Positions 1 through 9,679 of a stretch of 64,000 nt of DNA are shown piece after piece. The stretch covers positions 1 to 64,000 of the forward strand of contig NZ_CAMPHV010000012.1 of assembly GCF_946886105.1 (NCBI RefSeq). The letters run 5' to 3'. Numbering within the stretch: position 1 is the stretch's first letter; each line of letters starts with the position of its first letter. The notes below the pieces were generated by a model. It did no database searches. It was given only the letters and a program-made list of their open reading frames with translations, and was not told where the DNA came from. A program made the position numbers and the translations under genes. This stretch comes from an uncultured Pseudomonas sp. (GTDB lineage Bacteria; Pseudomonadota; Gammaproteobacteria; Pseudomonadales; Pseudomonadaceae).

Positions 1-114
1 CTTGGCAAGGGAACAACGCGGACGGCTAGTCCATTACCTGCGTCCTACGCCTAGCCTGGCGAGATTTTTCGCGGCAACGCGGCTTGCGCTGAAACGGCAA
101 CAGACCCTATGGCG

Positions 115-390
115 TTAGTTACTGCTCTGGCCGTTTTCGCTATTGGATACATTAAGCAATTGCAGCGCTTGGGCGGAATGGCTGATGCAGGCTTCGGTAT
201 CGCCCGCGCTTTGTGCGTCCTTGGCTTGCTGGGTCAGTTCTTCCACCTGCTCCTTGGCGGGCGAGCCCAGGGTAATGACCTGGGTTTCCTTGTTGTCGAG
301 TTTCTGCAGCTGGATCGTGCAAAGATCTTCGGCGAACGCCGGGGCGGATGCTAGGGCAGCGGCGGCAAACAGCATAATAATTAGCTTCAT
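115..390 (-). CDS. small secreted hypothetical protein
   Basis: Codes for 91 residues. The first 20 form a clear Sec signal peptide (Met-Lys start, hydrophobic core, Ala-Phe-Ala cleavage site before EDLC). The mature part is about 70 residues, polar, rich in Gln, Glu and Lys, probably helical, and has two cysteines (about 24 and 68) that could form a disulfide in the periplasm. A GAGAGGA ribosome binding site lies just before the ATG. It is monocistronic as far as the window shows and lies downstream of dld on the same strand. I do not recognise a characterised family, so the function is unknown. The signal peptide and binding site make it a convincing gene. Confidence 0.75.
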   Translation of the reverse strand: MKLIIMLFAAAALASAPAFAEDLCTIQLQKLDNKETQVITLGSPAKEQVEELTQQAKDAQSAGDTEACISHSAQALQLLNVSNSENGQSSN

Positions 391-611
391 CTGATAGTCC
401 TCTCATCATGAATTCCCCGGAGAATGCCCATAGCAAGGGCACAGGCGGGATCGATGTCGGCCTAGTTTGTTTAAGGCTCATAAAAGCTGACTGCCTTATC
501 ACAATGGGAGTTCAGGTGTTTTCCGTGCAGGCGAGCGCCGCCTCTGCACGGGCGCGACGCCAGCTCTGCGCGAAAGGCTCGGCCTTGAGCGCTTGGACCG
601 TTGCCGGGCGG

Positions 612-3422
612 TTACCCCGATTTCGCCCGCGAGACGCGGTCCACCAGATAAACCAGGCCGTGGTAGTCGATGCCGCCGTGCTGGCTGAGTCCGATCTCGC
701 AGGTGCGGCTGGTGCTGATGCCTTCGGCGCAATACTGCACCGCCGACTTCAGGCTGCGCAGGGCGTGGCCGTTCAGTTCTGGGGTGGTGAAGCCCTTGTC
801 GCCAGCGAAGCCGCAGCAATGGATGCCCTCGGGAATCACCACCTCGCGGGTGCAGCGCCGCACGATGTCGATCAGCCCCTGGGCTTCCCCCAGGTGCTGG
901 GTGCTGCAGGTGACATGCACGGCGATGGGGGTGTTCTGCGGCTCGAAGTCGAGCTTGTCGAGCAGCTGTTCGCGGATGAACTTCACCGGGTCATGCAGCT
1001 TCAAGCGCGGGTCCAGGCCGTCCTGCAGCAGGCGCAGGGTGCAGGGGCTGGTGTCGCAATAGATTGGATCGAGACCGCCGCGGCTGGCCTTGAGCAGGGC
1101 GTCGATCAGCTCCTGTTTCTTGCGCTGCGCTTGCTCGGCATAGCCCTTGGAAGCGAACGGCTGGCCGCAGCAGAGGTTGTCCAGGTCAGTCGGGAACACC
1201 ACCTGGAAGCCGCCTTTCTCCAGCAATGCGCGGGTCTTGTCGAACAGCGGCACCTGCTCGCTATCGCTGGCCGCCGGACCCATGGCACGGGAGACACAGG
1301 CCGCCAGATACACCACCCGGGGCCGTGGATCGTTGACGATCTCGGGTAAGCGCAGCCAGCGAATCGGTTGCGGCATGGCCGGTGTCCATTGCGGCACGCG
1401 GCCCTGGCTGGCCTTGCTCAAGGCCGCCGAGGTGCGGCTGAGCAAGGGCGCGCCCATGACCATGCGCGCGCCGTTGGCCACATGCAGCATGACCCGGGTG
1501 CCCTGCATGGCGCGGCGGAAGTTGTTCGCCAACCAGTCGGCGGTGCGGGTGTTGTCGGCATCGCGGGCGCGCAGCTGGCGCACCAGATCGCCGGTATTGA
1601 TCCCCACCGGGCAGCGTTCGGCGCACAGGCCGGTGGCGGCGCAGGTGTCGATGCCTTGGTATTGGTAGTCGCGTTCGAGCGCCGCGGTGTCGATGCCCGC
1701 GCGTTTTTTCGCCTGGATATCGCGCCAGATCACGATGCGCTGGCGCGGGCTGAGGGTCAGCCCCTTGGACGGGCACACCGGCTCGCAGAAGCCGCATTCG
1801 ATGCACTTGTCGACGATCGCGTCGGCGGCCGGCAGTGGCTTGAGGTTTTTCAGGTGGATCTGCGGATCATCCGACAGCACCACGTCCGGATTGAGGATGC
1901 CTTGCGGGTCGAGCAGGCGCTTGAGCCGCCACATCAACTGGTAGGCATCGGCGCCCCATTCCAGCTCGACGAAGGGCGCCATATTGCGCCCGGTGCCGTG
2001 TTCGGCCTTGAGCGAGCCACCGAACTCCACCGCCACCAGCTGCGCCACGTCCTGCATAAAGGCCTCATAGCGGGCCACTTGCAGCGGGTCGTCGAAGCCC
2101 TGGGTGAAGACGAAGTGCAGATTGCCCTCGAGGGCATGGCCGAAAATGATCGCCTCGTCGTAGCTGTGTTTGTCGAACAGCGCGAGCAGGCGATTGACGC
2201 CCTCGGCGAGCTGTTCGATGGGGAAGGTCACGTCCTCGATGATCACAGTGGTGCCGGTCTGGCGCACCGCGCCGACTGCGGGGAAGGTGTCCTTGCGTAT
2301 TTTCCACAGCAGGTTGTACACGGCCGGGTCTTCGCTGAAGTCGACGCGCTTCTCCAGCGGAAAGTCGCTGACCGAGGCCATGATCAGCCCGAGCTGTTCG
2401 TGCAGCAGGCTCTGGCTGGCGGCGCGGGATTCGATCAACAGGGCGCAGGCGCCGTCGGACAGGCTCTGCACCCATTCCGGCATGCCGGGTTTGTTCTGCA
2501 CCGAGCGCAGGCTGCGCCTGTCCAGCAGCTCCACGGCGGAAACCGGTTGTTGTTTGAGCACGGTCACCGCGCGGCAGCAGCTTTCCACATCGGGGAACAC
2601 CAGCAGCGCGCTGGCCTTGTGCGGGTGGTCCGGTACCGTGTTGTAGGTCACCGCGCTGATAAAACCCAGGGTGCCTTCCGAGCCGACCATCAGGTGGCTG
2701 AGGATATCCAGCGGCTGGTCGAAATCGATCAGGGCGTTGAGCGACAGCCCGGTGGTGTTCTTCAATCGGTATTTGTGCCGAATCCTCGCCGCCAGTGCGC
2801 TATTGGCGCGGGTTTGCCTGGCCAGTTCGGCGAGCTGGGCGAGCAGCTCGGCATGGGTGGCGAAGAAGCGCGTGACGCTGAGCGGGTCTTCGGTGTCCAG
2901 CACGCTGCCGTCGGCCAGCACCAGGCGCATGCCGGCCAGGGTGTGATAGCTGTTGTGCGCGGTGCCGCAGCACATGCCGCTGGCATTATTGGCGACGATG
3001 CCGCCGATCTTGCAGGCATTGATCGAGGCCGGGTCGGGGCCGATCTTGCGCTGGTACGGCGCCAGCACGGTATTCGCCTGGGCGCCGATCACCCCGGGTT
3101 GCAGGCGGATCTGCTGGCCCTGGGCGCGGACCTCGCGGCCGTTCCAGTTATCGCCTAGCACGATCAATACCGAGTCGCTGAGCGCTTGGCCGGAGAGGCT
3201 GGTGCCGGCGGCACGGAAGGTCACCGGCACCCATTCGGCACAGGCCAGTTTGAGCAACTGCACGACCTCGCGCTCCGACTCGACCCGCACTACCAGCTTG
3301 GGGATCAGCCGGTAGAAGCTGGCGTCGGTGCCGAAGGCCAGGGTCGACAGCGGGTCGTCGAACAAACGCTCTGCTGGGATCAGGCGGTGCACCTCGGCAA
3401 GAAAGGCGGCGGGCAGGCTCAT
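612..3422 (-). CDS. dld: FAD- and Fe-S-dependent D-lactate dehydrogenase (Dld/LldE-like)
   Basis: Codes for 936 residues from the ATG at 3422; an upstream in-frame extension to 3599 runs through a repeat element and is unlikely to be translated. The N-terminal half is an FAD-binding oxidase of the PCMH/FAD_oxidase_C type (GTSLSGQA, then SEGTLGF and HGTGRN motifs). At about residues 539 and 591 lie two 4Fe-4S ferredoxin motifs of the CxxCxxCxxxCP type. The C-terminal part has the two CCG cysteine-rich motifs (CCGQPF and CCGFAG) of GlpC/LldE subunits. It lies third after lldP and lldD on the same strand. In pseudomonads this position is the NAD-independent D-lactate dehydrogenase, which passes electrons to the quinone pool. 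A 2-hydroxyglutarate or glycolate oxidase is the alternative, but context favours D-lactate. Confidence 0.85.
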   Translation of the reverse strand: MSLPAAFLAEVHRLIPAERLFDDPLSTLAFGTDASFYRLIPKLVVRVESEREVVQLLKLACAEWVPVTFRAAGTSLSGQALSDSVLIVLGDNWNGREVRAQGQQIRLQPGVIGAQANTVLAPYQRKIGPDPASINACKIGGIVANNASGMCCGTAHNSYHTLAGMRLVLADGSVLDTEDPLSVTRFFATHAELLAQLAELARQTRANSALAARIRHKYRLKNTTGLSLNALIDFDQPLDILSHLMVGSEGTLGFISAVTYNTVPDHPHKASALLVFPDVESCCRAVTVLKQQPVSAVELLDRRSLRSVQNKPGMPEWVQSLSDGACALLIESRAASQSLLHEQLGLIMASVSDFPLEKRVDFSEDPAVYNLLWKIRKDTFPAVGAVRQTGTTVIIEDVTFPIEQLAEGVNRLLALFDKHSYDEAIIFGHALEGNLHFVFTQGFDDPLQVARYEAFMQDVAQLVAVEFGGSLKAEHGTGRNMAPFVELEWGADAYQLMWRLKRLLDPQGILNPDVVLSDDPQIHLKNLKPLPAADAIVDKCIECGFCEPVCPSKGLTLSPRQRIVIWRDIQAKKRAGIDTAALERDYQYQGIDTCAATGLCAERCPVGINTGDLVRQLRARDADNTRTADWLANNFRRAMQGTRVMLHVANGARMVMGAPLLSRTSAALSKASQGRVPQWTPAMPQPIRWLRLPEIVNDPRPRVVYLAACVSRAMGPAASDSEQVPLFDKTRALLEKGGFQVVFPTDLDNLCCGQPFASKGYAEQAQRKKQELIDALLKASRGGLDPIYCDTSPCTLRLLQDGLDPRLKLHDPVKFIREQLLDKLDFEPQNTPIAVHVTCSTQHLGEAQGLIDIVRRCTREVVIPEGIHCCGFAGDKGFTTPELNGHALRSLKSAVQYCAEGISTSRTCEIGLSQHGGIDYHGLVYLVDRVSRAKSG

Positions 3423-3463
3423 GGGCGCTCCGGGGGTTGTCGATGGTCTTTTATCTGTGGGTT

Positions 3464-3554
3464 GTAGGAGCCAGGGGGACGCCTGGTTCTTGCTGGCGAT
3501 CAGCACACTGCAAAGCATCGTCGGCGTGCCGAACCACAGCAAGCTGGCTCCTAC
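3464..3554. repeat. REP-like palindromic repeat, copy A
   Basis: A 91-bp element between lldD and dld. It begins GTAGGAGCCA and ends with the exact reverse complement TGGCTCCTAC. The interior shares blocks with a second copy at 52657-52728 (TTGCTGRCGATCAG and GTGCCGAACCACAGCAAGCT). This is the format of dispersed Pseudomonas palindromes. It can fold as a hairpin in the lld mRNA and might set transcript stability between lldD and dld. Confidence 0.75.
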
Positions 3555-3582
3555 ATAGGTGTTCTGCAGCTTTGGCTGTTTG

Positions 3583-4728
3583 TCAGCGGCCCAGTTCACG
3601 CACCAGCGAGTCGGCGTTGATCTCGCTGATCGACTTGGCGCCGGTCAGCACCATGGCCACGCGCATTTCTTTCTCGATCAACTCCAGCAGGTTGCTCACG
3701 CCCGCGCCACCGGCGGTCGCCAAGGCGTAGATGAAGGCGCGGCCGAGCAGCACGCTGTCGGCGCCGAGGGCGAGCATGCGCACCACATCGAGGCCGGTAC
3801 GAATGCCCGAGTCGGCGAGGATCGCCAGGTCGCCCTTGACCGCATCTGCGATCGCAGGCAACGCCCGCGCGCTGGACAGCACGCCATCGAGCTGACGGCC
3901 GCCGTGGTTGGAGACGACGATGCCGTCGGCGCCGAAGCTCACCGCGTCCTTGGCGTCCTGCGGGTCGAGGATGCCCTTGATCACCATCGGTCCTTGCCAG
4001 AATTCGCGGATCCACTCCAGGTCTTTCCAGGAGATCGAGGGGTCGAAATTGGCGCCGAGCCAGCCTATGTAGTCGGCGAGGCCGGTGCGGCTGCCGCGGT
4101 AGGCGGAAATATTGCCCAGGTCATGGGGCTTGCCGAGCAGGCCGACGTCCCAGGCCCAGCTCGGGTGAGTCATGGCCTGCAGCACGCGGCGCAGCGGTGC
4201 GTTCGGTCCGCTCATGCCGGAGTGGGCATCGCGGTAGCGGGCGCCCGGTACCGGCATGTCGACGGTGAACACCAGGGTGGTGACCCCGGCGGCCTTGGCA
4301 CGCTCCAGGGCGTTCTTCATAAAACCGCGGTCCTTGAGCACATAAAGCTGGAACCACATCGGCCGGTCGATCGCCGGCGCCACTTCTTCGATCGGACATA
4401 CCGACACCGTCGACAGGGTGAAAGGGATGCCTTTGGCAGCCGCAGCCTTGGCCGCCTGCACCTCGCCACGCCGCGCGTACATCCCGGTAAGGCCGACCGG
4501 CGCGAGCGCCACGGGCATTGACAGGGTTTCGCCGAGCAGCTGGGTTTCCAGGCTCAGCTCGGACATGTTCCGCAGCACGCGCTGGCGCAGGGCGATATCG
4601 GCCAGATCCTCGACATTGCGCTTGAGCGTGTGTTCGGCATAAGCGCCGCCGTCGAGGTAGTGGAACAGGAACGGCGGCAGCTTGCGTTGTGCCGCGGCGC
4701 GGTAATCAGTCGAGGCAGAAATGATCAT
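3583..4728 (-). CDS. lldD: FMN-dependent L-lactate dehydrogenase
   Basis: Oxidises L-lactate to pyruvate at the inner face of the membrane and reduces the quinone pool. It is 381 residues from the ATG at 4728; an upstream GTG at 4737 would add three residues, but the start MIISAS matches the family. The sequence is collinear with the FMN-dependent alpha-hydroxy-acid dehydrogenases. The [10 protein letters not shown] motif places the catalytic His at residue 275, and FMN-binding stretches such as [15 protein letters not shown] and [12 protein letters not shown] are present. It lies between lldP and dld, forming one operon under LldR. Confidence 0.95.
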   Translation of the reverse strand: MIISASTDYRAAAQRKLPPFLFHYLDGGAYAEHTLKRNVEDLADIALRQRVLRNMSELSLETQLLGETLSMPVALAPVGLTGMYARRGEVQAAKAAAAKGIPFTLSTVSVCPIEEVAPAIDRPMWFQLYVLKDRGFMKNALERAKAAGVTTLVFTVDMPVPGARYRDAHSGMSGPNAPLRRVLQAMTHPSWAWDVGLLGKPHDLGNISAYRGSRTGLADYIGWLGANFDPSISWKDLEWIREFWQGPMVIKGILDPQDAKDAVSFGADGIVVSNHGGRQLDGVLSSARALPAIADAVKGDLAILADSGIRTGLDVVRMLALGADSVLLGRAFIYALATAGGAGVSNLLELIEKEMRVAMVLTGAKSISEINADSLVRELGR

Positions 4729-4828
4729 GGCATGCACTCTGGTTCAGAAAATGGGGCGGTCAGAAAGCAAGGTCGAGTATTGCAAAGCGCGCGCCGCGGG
4801 CTGGCCGGGGCGCGTGCATGCGCAGCGG

Positions 4829-6526
4829 TTATCGGCCGGTTACCAGCGGATCGCTGACGCCCAGTACATAGATGGCGAACAGTGCGATCGAGCCGGTGAA
4901 CAACACGTAGTACAGGGTAGGCCAGATGGTCTTGCGCAGGATGCTGCCTTCGCGACCGAGCAAACCAACGGTGGCGGAGGCGGCGACCACGTTGTGGATC
5001 GCCACCATGTTGCCCGCCGCCGCGCCTATGGCCTGCACCGCGACCACCAGTGCGCTGGAAATCCCCAGGCTGCTGGCGACGCCGAACTGGAACTGGCTGA
5101 ACATCATATTGCTGACCGTGTTGGAGCCGGCGATAAAGGCGCCCAGGGCACCGATGCTCGGGGCCAGCAGTGGGTAGATGCCGCCGACGCTATCGGCCAC
5201 CCAGCGCGCCATCAGAATCGGCATGCTGGCGAGGTCCGCGCCGTTGACGCCCGAGTTGATCAGGATGCGCACCATGGGCACGGTGAACAGCAGGACGAAA
5301 CCGGCGCTGAGCAACACGCTGGACGATTCCTTCACCGCAGCGCTGAGTTCACGCAGCTTCATGCCGTGGAAGAAGAAAGTGGCCAGAACCACGGCGACCA
5401 GAATGCCGCCCGGCAGGTACAGCGGCTGGAAGTTGGCGCTGACACCGGTTTCGCCGAGCAGGTCGGGAAAGTTCACCACCACCGCTTTCAGTGCCGCACC
5501 TACTTCTGGCACCACGCGGCTGATCACCAGCAGGATGCCGACCAGCACATAGGGCATCCAGGCGCGCAATGCGCTCATCGGCTTGGCGGTCAGTTGGTCG
5601 AGTTTCATTTCGACGGTGCCCAGCCATTCGGCCGGCCATTTGTCCGCCGGGGCGAAGTCCCAGGTGGTCTTCGGCAGCAGGAAACCCATGCGCGCGGCGC
5701 TGGTGACAATCGCCAGGCCGATCAGGCCGCCAGCCAGTGACGGGAATTCCGGGCCGAGAAACACGCCGGTAAGAGCATAGGGAATGGTGAAAGCCAGGCC
5801 GGCGAAAATCGCGAACGGCAGCACTTCGAAACCGGCTTTCCAGCTTTTCTCGGTACCGAAGAAGCGCGTCAGCATCAGCACCATCACCAGCGGCATGACG
5901 GTGCCGACGGTGGCGTGAATGATCGCCACTTCGCTGGTGATCAGTTGCAGGAATTGCGCCCAGGACGAGCCTTGCTCGACCAGTTGCGCACCGATGGTCG
6001 CGGAATCCAGGCCGGTGTTGATGCCGACGATGATTGGCGTACCCACGGCGCCGAAGGACACCGGGGTGCTCTGCACCAGCATGCCCAGCAATACCGCAGC
6101 CATGGCCGGGAAGCCGATGGCCACCAGCAGGGGCGCGGCGATCGCCGCCGGGGTGCCGAAACCGGAAGCCCCCTCGATGAAGCAGCCGAACAACCAGGCG
6201 ATGATGATCGCCTGAATCCGCCGATCCGGGCTGATGGTGGCGAAGCCCGCACGGATCGCGGTGATCCCGCCGGAGTGTTTGAGGGTGTTGAGCAGCAGAA
6301 TCGCGCCGAAGATGATCCACAACAGGCCGAGGGTGATCAGCAGGCCTTGCACGGTGGAAGCCAGCACGCGGTTGACGCTCATATCCCAGGCGAACAGGCC
6401 GACGGCGGCAGTGACCAGGTAAACCAGGGGCATGGCGTGTTTGGCCGGCCAGCGCAGGCCGATCAGCAGAATCGCCGCCAGCAGGATCGGGGAAAACGCG
6501 AGTAGGGCAAGAAGACCAGAGGACAT
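4829..6526 (-). CDS. lldP: L-lactate permease
   Basis: A 565-residue integral membrane protein of the LctP family, which imports lactate (and glycolate) with protons. The sequence is a series of about 12-14 hydrophobic segments, with family motifs such as FIEGASGFGTPAAIAAPLL near residue 115 and a repeat-like GAFIAGSNTVSN near residue 460. It has a strong AAGGAGAGAG ribosome binding site before the ATG. First gene of lldP-lldD-dld, divergent from lldR. The intergenic region holds an LldR-type palindrome, so induction by lactate through LldR is expected. Confidence 0.95.
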   Translation of the reverse strand: MSSGLLALLAFSPILLAAILLIGLRWPAKHAMPLVYLVTAAVGLFAWDMSVNRVLASTVQGLLITLGLLWIIFGAILLLNTLKHSGGITAIRAGFATISPDRRIQAIIIAWLFGCFIEGASGFGTPAAIAAPLLVAIGFPAMAAVLLGMLVQSTPVSFGAVGTPIIVGINTGLDSATIGAQLVEQGSSWAQFLQLITSEVAIIHATVGTVMPLVMVLMLTRFFGTEKSWKAGFEVLPFAIFAGLAFTIPYALTGVFLGPEFPSLAGGLIGLAIVTSAARMGFLLPKTTWDFAPADKWPAEWLGTVEMKLDQLTAKPMSALRAWMPYVLVGILLVISRVVPEVGAALKAVVVNFPDLLGETGVSANFQPLYLPGGILVAVVLATFFFHGMKLRELSAAVKESSSVLLSAGFVLLFTVPMVRILINSGVNGADLASMPILMARWVADSVGGIYPLLAPSIGALGAFIAGSNTVSNMMFSQFQFGVASSLGISSALVVAVQAIGAAAGNMVAIHNVVAASATVGLLGREGSILRKTIWPTLYYVLFTGSIALFAIYVLGVSDPLVTGR

Positions 6527-6644
6527 GTCGCTCTCTCCTTAGCGGCGCGCAACGCGCATGGGGGAGGATGGATGCAGCGGTACGGCGAGTGATCGGGATA
6601 GAGCCGGCATGGGAACCTCACGAATTTTCTTGGAATTGTTTTGG

Positions 6645-6673
6645 TTGTCTAAATTGGTAATACCAATTTACAA
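6645..6673 (+). promoter_or_regulatory. possible lldR promoter spanning the operator
   Basis: TTGTCT, a 17-bp spacer that is mostly the operator palindrome, then TTACAA. This resembles a sigma-70 promoter for lldR with repressor access between -35 and -10. It is an inference from pattern only; the opposing lldP promoter is less obvious. Confidence 0.35.
6651..6669. promoter_or_regulatory. LldR operator O1
   Basis: A near-perfect palindrome, AAATTGGTA-A-TACCAATTT, in the lldP-lldR intergenic region. It matches the TTGGTnnnACCAA type bound by FadR-family GntR regulators such as LldR and PdhR. Its position allows control of both divergent promoters. Confidence 0.75.
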
Positions 6674-6812
6674 TCTGGCCTGGTCAGGGTAAAAGTGCCG
6701 ATATTGGGCTGTCAATTAGCAAGCTTGCTACTTTGGTCGTATGGTCCAGGCTTGTATGGCTACAGGCGGCGCTATAGGCTGGCTGGTGAAGGGCCCTGGC
6801 TAGGGCGTGTGG

Positions 6813-6827
6813 ATTGGTAAAACCAGT
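6813..6827. promoter_or_regulatory. LldR operator O2, in the lldR leader
   Basis: ATTGGTAAAACCAGT repeats the TTGGTnnnACCA core about 160 bp from O1. It ends 12 bp before the chosen lldR ATG (6840). Its placement in the leader suggests autoregulation or looping with O1, and argues against translation from the upstream GTG at 6807. Confidence 0.6.
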
Positions 6828-6839
6828 GGAGCGTGGGTT

Positions 6840-7616
6840 ATGGAAGTAGGTCCGGTTCGCCAGCGCCGTTTGTCGGACGACATCGTCACTCAGCTGGAAA
6901 CCATGATTCTCGAAGGCACCCTCAAGGCGGGCGAGCGCTTGCCGGCGGAGCGGGTCTTGGCCGAGCGTTTCGGCGTGTCGCGGCCCTCGCTACGCGAAGC
7001 GATTCAGAAGTTGGCGGCCAAGGGCTTGCTGAGCAGCCGCCAGGGCGGTGGTAATTACGTCGCTGAGTCCCTCGGCTCGACCTTCAGCGATCCGCTGTTG
7101 CACCTGTTGGAAAGCAACCCGGAAGCGCAACGCGATCTGCTCGAGTTCCGCCACACGCTGGAAGGCTCGTGCGCGTTCTACGCCGCGCAACGCGCCACCG
7201 AACTGGATCGCCAGCGCCTCGGCGAAGCCTTCGCGGCGCTACAGGATTGCTACAGCCGTAGCGGCAAAGTGACCCGAGCGCAGGAGGGCGCGGCCGACGC
7301 CAATTTCCACTTGGCCATCGCCGAAGCCAGCCACAACGCGGTGCTGTTGCACACCATTCGTGGCTTGTTCGATCTGCTCCGGAACAACGTGGTGACCAAT
7401 ATCGGCGGTATGTATGCCCAGCGCGACGAGACCCGCGACATGCTGATCGAGCAGCATCGGGATCTCTACCAGGCGATTATCGAAGGGCGTGCCGAGGATG
7501 CGCGTACGTTATCCAATCGGCATATCGATTACGTGCAGGAAGTGCTCGCCGAAGTGCAGGAGCAGGCGCGGCGAGAAGAAAGGGCACAGCGCCGAGGGCT
7601 AGCGACCAAACCGTAG
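6840..7616 (+). CDS. lldR: FadR-family GntR regulator of lactate use
   Basis: Codes for 258 residues from the ATG at 6840, which has GGAG nine bases upstream. The GntR winged-helix domain occupies about residues 8-75, with the recognition helix region SRPSLREAIQKL and the typical PAERVLAERFGVS stretch. The C-terminal all-helical FCD effector domain (about 95-225) carries the metal/ligand-binding D-x3-H, H and H pattern (DANFHLAIAEASHN, then RDMLIEQHRDLYQAI). Divergent from lldPD-dld and preceded by two LldR-type operators. The family is a repressor relieved by L-lactate. A GntR regulator of another hydroxy acid is the only serious alternative. Confidence 0.9.
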   Translation: MEVGPVRQRRLSDDIVTQLETMILEGTLKAGERLPAERVLAERFGVSRPSLREAIQKLAAKGLLSSRQGGGNYVAESLGSTFSDPLLHLLESNPEAQRDLLEFRHTLEGSCAFYAAQRATELDRQRLGEAFAALQDCYSRSGKVTRAQEGAADANFHLAIAEASHNAVLLHTIRGLFDLLRNNVVTNIGGMYAQRDETRDMLIEQHRDLYQAIIEGRAEDARTLSNRHIDYVQEVLAEVQEQARREERAQRRGLATKP

Positions 7617-7675
7617 GGTGCGCCATGCGCACCGCTGTGGCTGTACAGGTATTCAGGTGCGCGCGGCGCACCCTG
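7613..7675. repeat. GTAGGGTGCGCC-type inverted repeat
   Basis: Inverted arms GTAGGGTGCGCCATGCGCACC and GGTGCGCGCGGCGCACCCTG flank about 25 bases between the convergent lldR and smpB genes, overlapping the lldR stop codon. This class of dispersed repeat is common in pseudomonads. It may act as a bidirectional terminator-like hairpin, but no T-run is present. Confidence 0.55.
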
Positions 7676-7683
7676 CAGGCGAG

Positions 7684-8166
7684 TTAGTCGTCCTTGCCCT
7701 TGGTGCGCATGGCGCGCTGCACTTCGCGGTCGGCGTCACGTTCCTTCTCGGTGTGGCGCTTGTCGAAGTCCTTCTTGCCCTTCGCCAGGGCAATTTCGCA
7801 CTTGATCAGATGCGCTTTCCAATACAGCGACAATGCCACGCAGGTGTAGCCCTTCTGCTGCACGGCGCCGAACAACTTGTCCAGCTCGCGCTTGTTCAGC
7901 AGCAGTTTGCGGGTGCGGGTCGGATCGGCGATCACGTGGGTGCTGGCGGTTTTCAGCGGGGTGATGTGGCAGCCCATCAGCCAGGCTTCGTCGTCCTTCA
8001 ACAGCACGTAGCTGTCGACCAACTGAGCCTTGCCTGCGCGCAAACTTTTCACTTCCCAGCCGGCCAGGACCAGGCCCGCCTCGAACTTGGATTCGACGAA
8101 ATAATCGTGTATCGCCTTCTTGTTTTGGGCGATGGTGCCTTGTGGGTGTTTCTTTTGTTTAGCCAT
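7684..8166 (-). CDS. smpB: SsrA-binding protein SmpB
   Basis: Partner of tmRNA in rescuing stalled ribosomes. It is 160 residues from the ATG at 8166 ([10 protein letters not shown]); upstream in-frame sequence is not conserved-looking and is excluded. The OB-fold core includes [25 protein letters not shown] with the KSLR segment, and KRELDKLFG. The basic C-terminal tail ([25 protein letters not shown]) is the part that enters the empty mRNA channel. Convergent with lldR and divergent from the transporter gene. Confidence 0.97.
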   Translation of the reverse strand: MAKQKKHPQGTIAQNKKAIHDYFVESKFEAGLVLAGWEVKSLRAGKAQLVDSYVLLKDDEAWLMGCHITPLKTASTHVIADPTRTRKLLLNKRELDKLFGAVQQKGYTCVALSLYWKAHLIKCEIALAKGKKDFDKRHTEKERDADREVQRAMRTKGKDD

Positions 8167-8275
8167 AGGGCGCGCATTATAGGGAGTCGCGGGCTCGCTG
8201 GCGATAACCCTATCTTGAGGGTGAGGGGGTAATCCCGGACAATGCCCGATCTTTTTCACGCATTCGAGCGTATTC

Positions 8276-9679
8276 ATGGCGAGCGATAAGATTTCCATCC
8301 ACGGCGCATGGGCCAGCCGCTGGGTTTTCATCCTGGCGGCGACCGGCTCGGCGGTCGGGCTCGGCAATATCTGGAAGTTCCCCTATATGACCGGCATGTA
8401 CGGCGGCGGGGCTTTCGTGATGATGTACCTGGTGTGCATCTTCCTCGTTGGCTTGCCGATCATGCTCGCCGAAACCCTGATCGGTCGCCGTGGGCGGCAG
8501 AGCCCGGTGAATACCCTGAAAACCTTGGCCATCGAATCCGGCGCATCGGCGAAATGGTCCTGGGCGGCGATGATGGGCATGGTCGCGGCCTTGCTGATTC
8601 TGTCGTTCTACAGCGTGGTGGCGGGTTGGTCGCTGGATTACATCATCGGCATGGGCCGCGGCCAGTTCGAGGGCGTGACCGCCCAGGAGGCGGGCGGCGC
8701 CTTCGGCGCGCTGACCGCCGACCCCTGGCGCCTGACCCTCTGGCACACGCTGTTCATGGTGCTGACCGGTTTCGTCATCGCCCGCGGCGTGGTGGCCGGC
8801 CTGGAGCGCGGCCTGCGTATCATGATGCCGATGCTGTTCGTCCTGTTGCTGGTGCTGCTGGGTTACAGCATGACCACCGGCCACTTCATGCAGGGCTTCC
8901 ATTTCCTCTTTAATTTTCAGCCCGATCGGCTGCTGCATGGGCTGCTCGCGGCCATGGGGCACGCCTTTTTCACCCTGAGCGTGGGGGTTGGTTCGATCAT
9001 GGTGTACGGCGCTTATATGCCCAAGCATGCTTCGATCGGCAGCACAGTACTGGCGGTCGGTATTCTCGATACCCTGGTGGCGCTGGTCGCCGGGTTGGCG
9101 CTGTTTCCCATCGTCTTCGCCGGCGGCATGGAGCCGGGCGCCGGTCCCGGACTGATGTTCGTCACCTTGCCGGTGGCATTCGGCAATATCGCTTTCGGCC
9201 AGATCATGGGCACGCTGTTCTTCGTGCTGGTGCTGGTCGCGGCCTGGACCTCCTCGATCTCCATGCTCGAACCGGCGGTGGCCTATCTGGTCGAGCGCAC
9301 CGGGCGTAGTCGGGTATTGGTCACCAGCATGCTGGCGTTGCTCTGCTGGTTGGTCGGTATGGGCACAGTGCTGTCGTTCAATATCGGCGCCGAGGCCAAG
9401 TTCTTCGTCTTCGCCGAGGATGGCTTCCGCCTGTTCCAGTGGGGCGCTGCCGGTGGGATGAACTTCTTCGACAGCATCGACTACCTGACCAGCCGCATTC
9501 TGCTGCCGCTCGGTGGTCTGGCGTTCCTGCTGTTCGCCGGCTGGGTGCTCAAACGCGACACGGTGCGCGAGGAGCTGGCGATGAAAAATCCACTGCTGTT
9601 CAGTCTGGTTTACTGGCTGGTGCGTCTGGTCGCACCCCTGGGTGTATTGATCGTGTTTGTTACCGAGCTGATGAAATGA
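8276..9679 (+). CDS. sodium-dependent transporter (NSS/SNF family)
   Basis: A 467-residue membrane protein of the neurotransmitter:sodium symporter family, which couples Na+ to uptake of amino acids or related amines. The TM1 signature is clear near residues 15-35 ([20 protein letters not shown]: unwound helix with the sodium-site Gly/Asn), followed by about 11 further hydrophobic segments. Substrate cannot be read from the sequence; tyrosine or tryptophan transporters are the nearest bacterial types. Its stop overlaps the ratA start (ATGA), so the two are translationally coupled. Confidence 0.9.
   Translation: MASDKISIHGAWASRWVFILAATGSAVGLGNIWKFPYMTGMYGGGAFVMMYLVCIFLVGLPIMLAETLIGRRGRQSPVNTLKTLAIESGASAKWSWAAMMGMVAALLILSFYSVVAGWSLDYIIGMGRGQFEGVTAQEAGGAFGALTADPWRLTLWHTLFMVLTGFVIARGVVAGLERGLRIMMPMLFVLLLVLLGYSMTTGHFMQGFHFLFNFQPDRLLHGLLAAMGHAFFTLSVGVGSIMVYGAYMPKHASIGSTVLAVGILDTLVALVAGLALFPIVFAGGMEPGAGPGLMFVTLPVAFGNIAFGQIMGTLFFVLVLVAAWTSSISMLEPAVAYLVERTGRSRVLVTSMLALLCWLVGMGTVLSFNIGAEAKFFVFAEDGFRLFQWGAAGGMNFFDSIDYLTSRILLPLGGLAFLLFAGWVLKRDTVREELAMKNPLLFSLVYWLVRLVAPLGVLIVFVTELMK

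Noticed and set aside
408..3158. Two plus-strand ORFs opposite dld
   Set aside because: Antisense frames of a high-GC gene; the dld protein is full length with all cofactor motifs.
3423..3599. N-terminal extension of Dld through the intergenic repeat
   Set aside because: Frame is open only because the REP-like element lacks stops; the ATG at 3422 gives the normal family length.
6807..6839. Upstream GTG start for lldR adding 11 residues
   Set aside because: The extension is encoded by the O2 operator and lacks a ribosome binding site; the ATG at 6840 has one.
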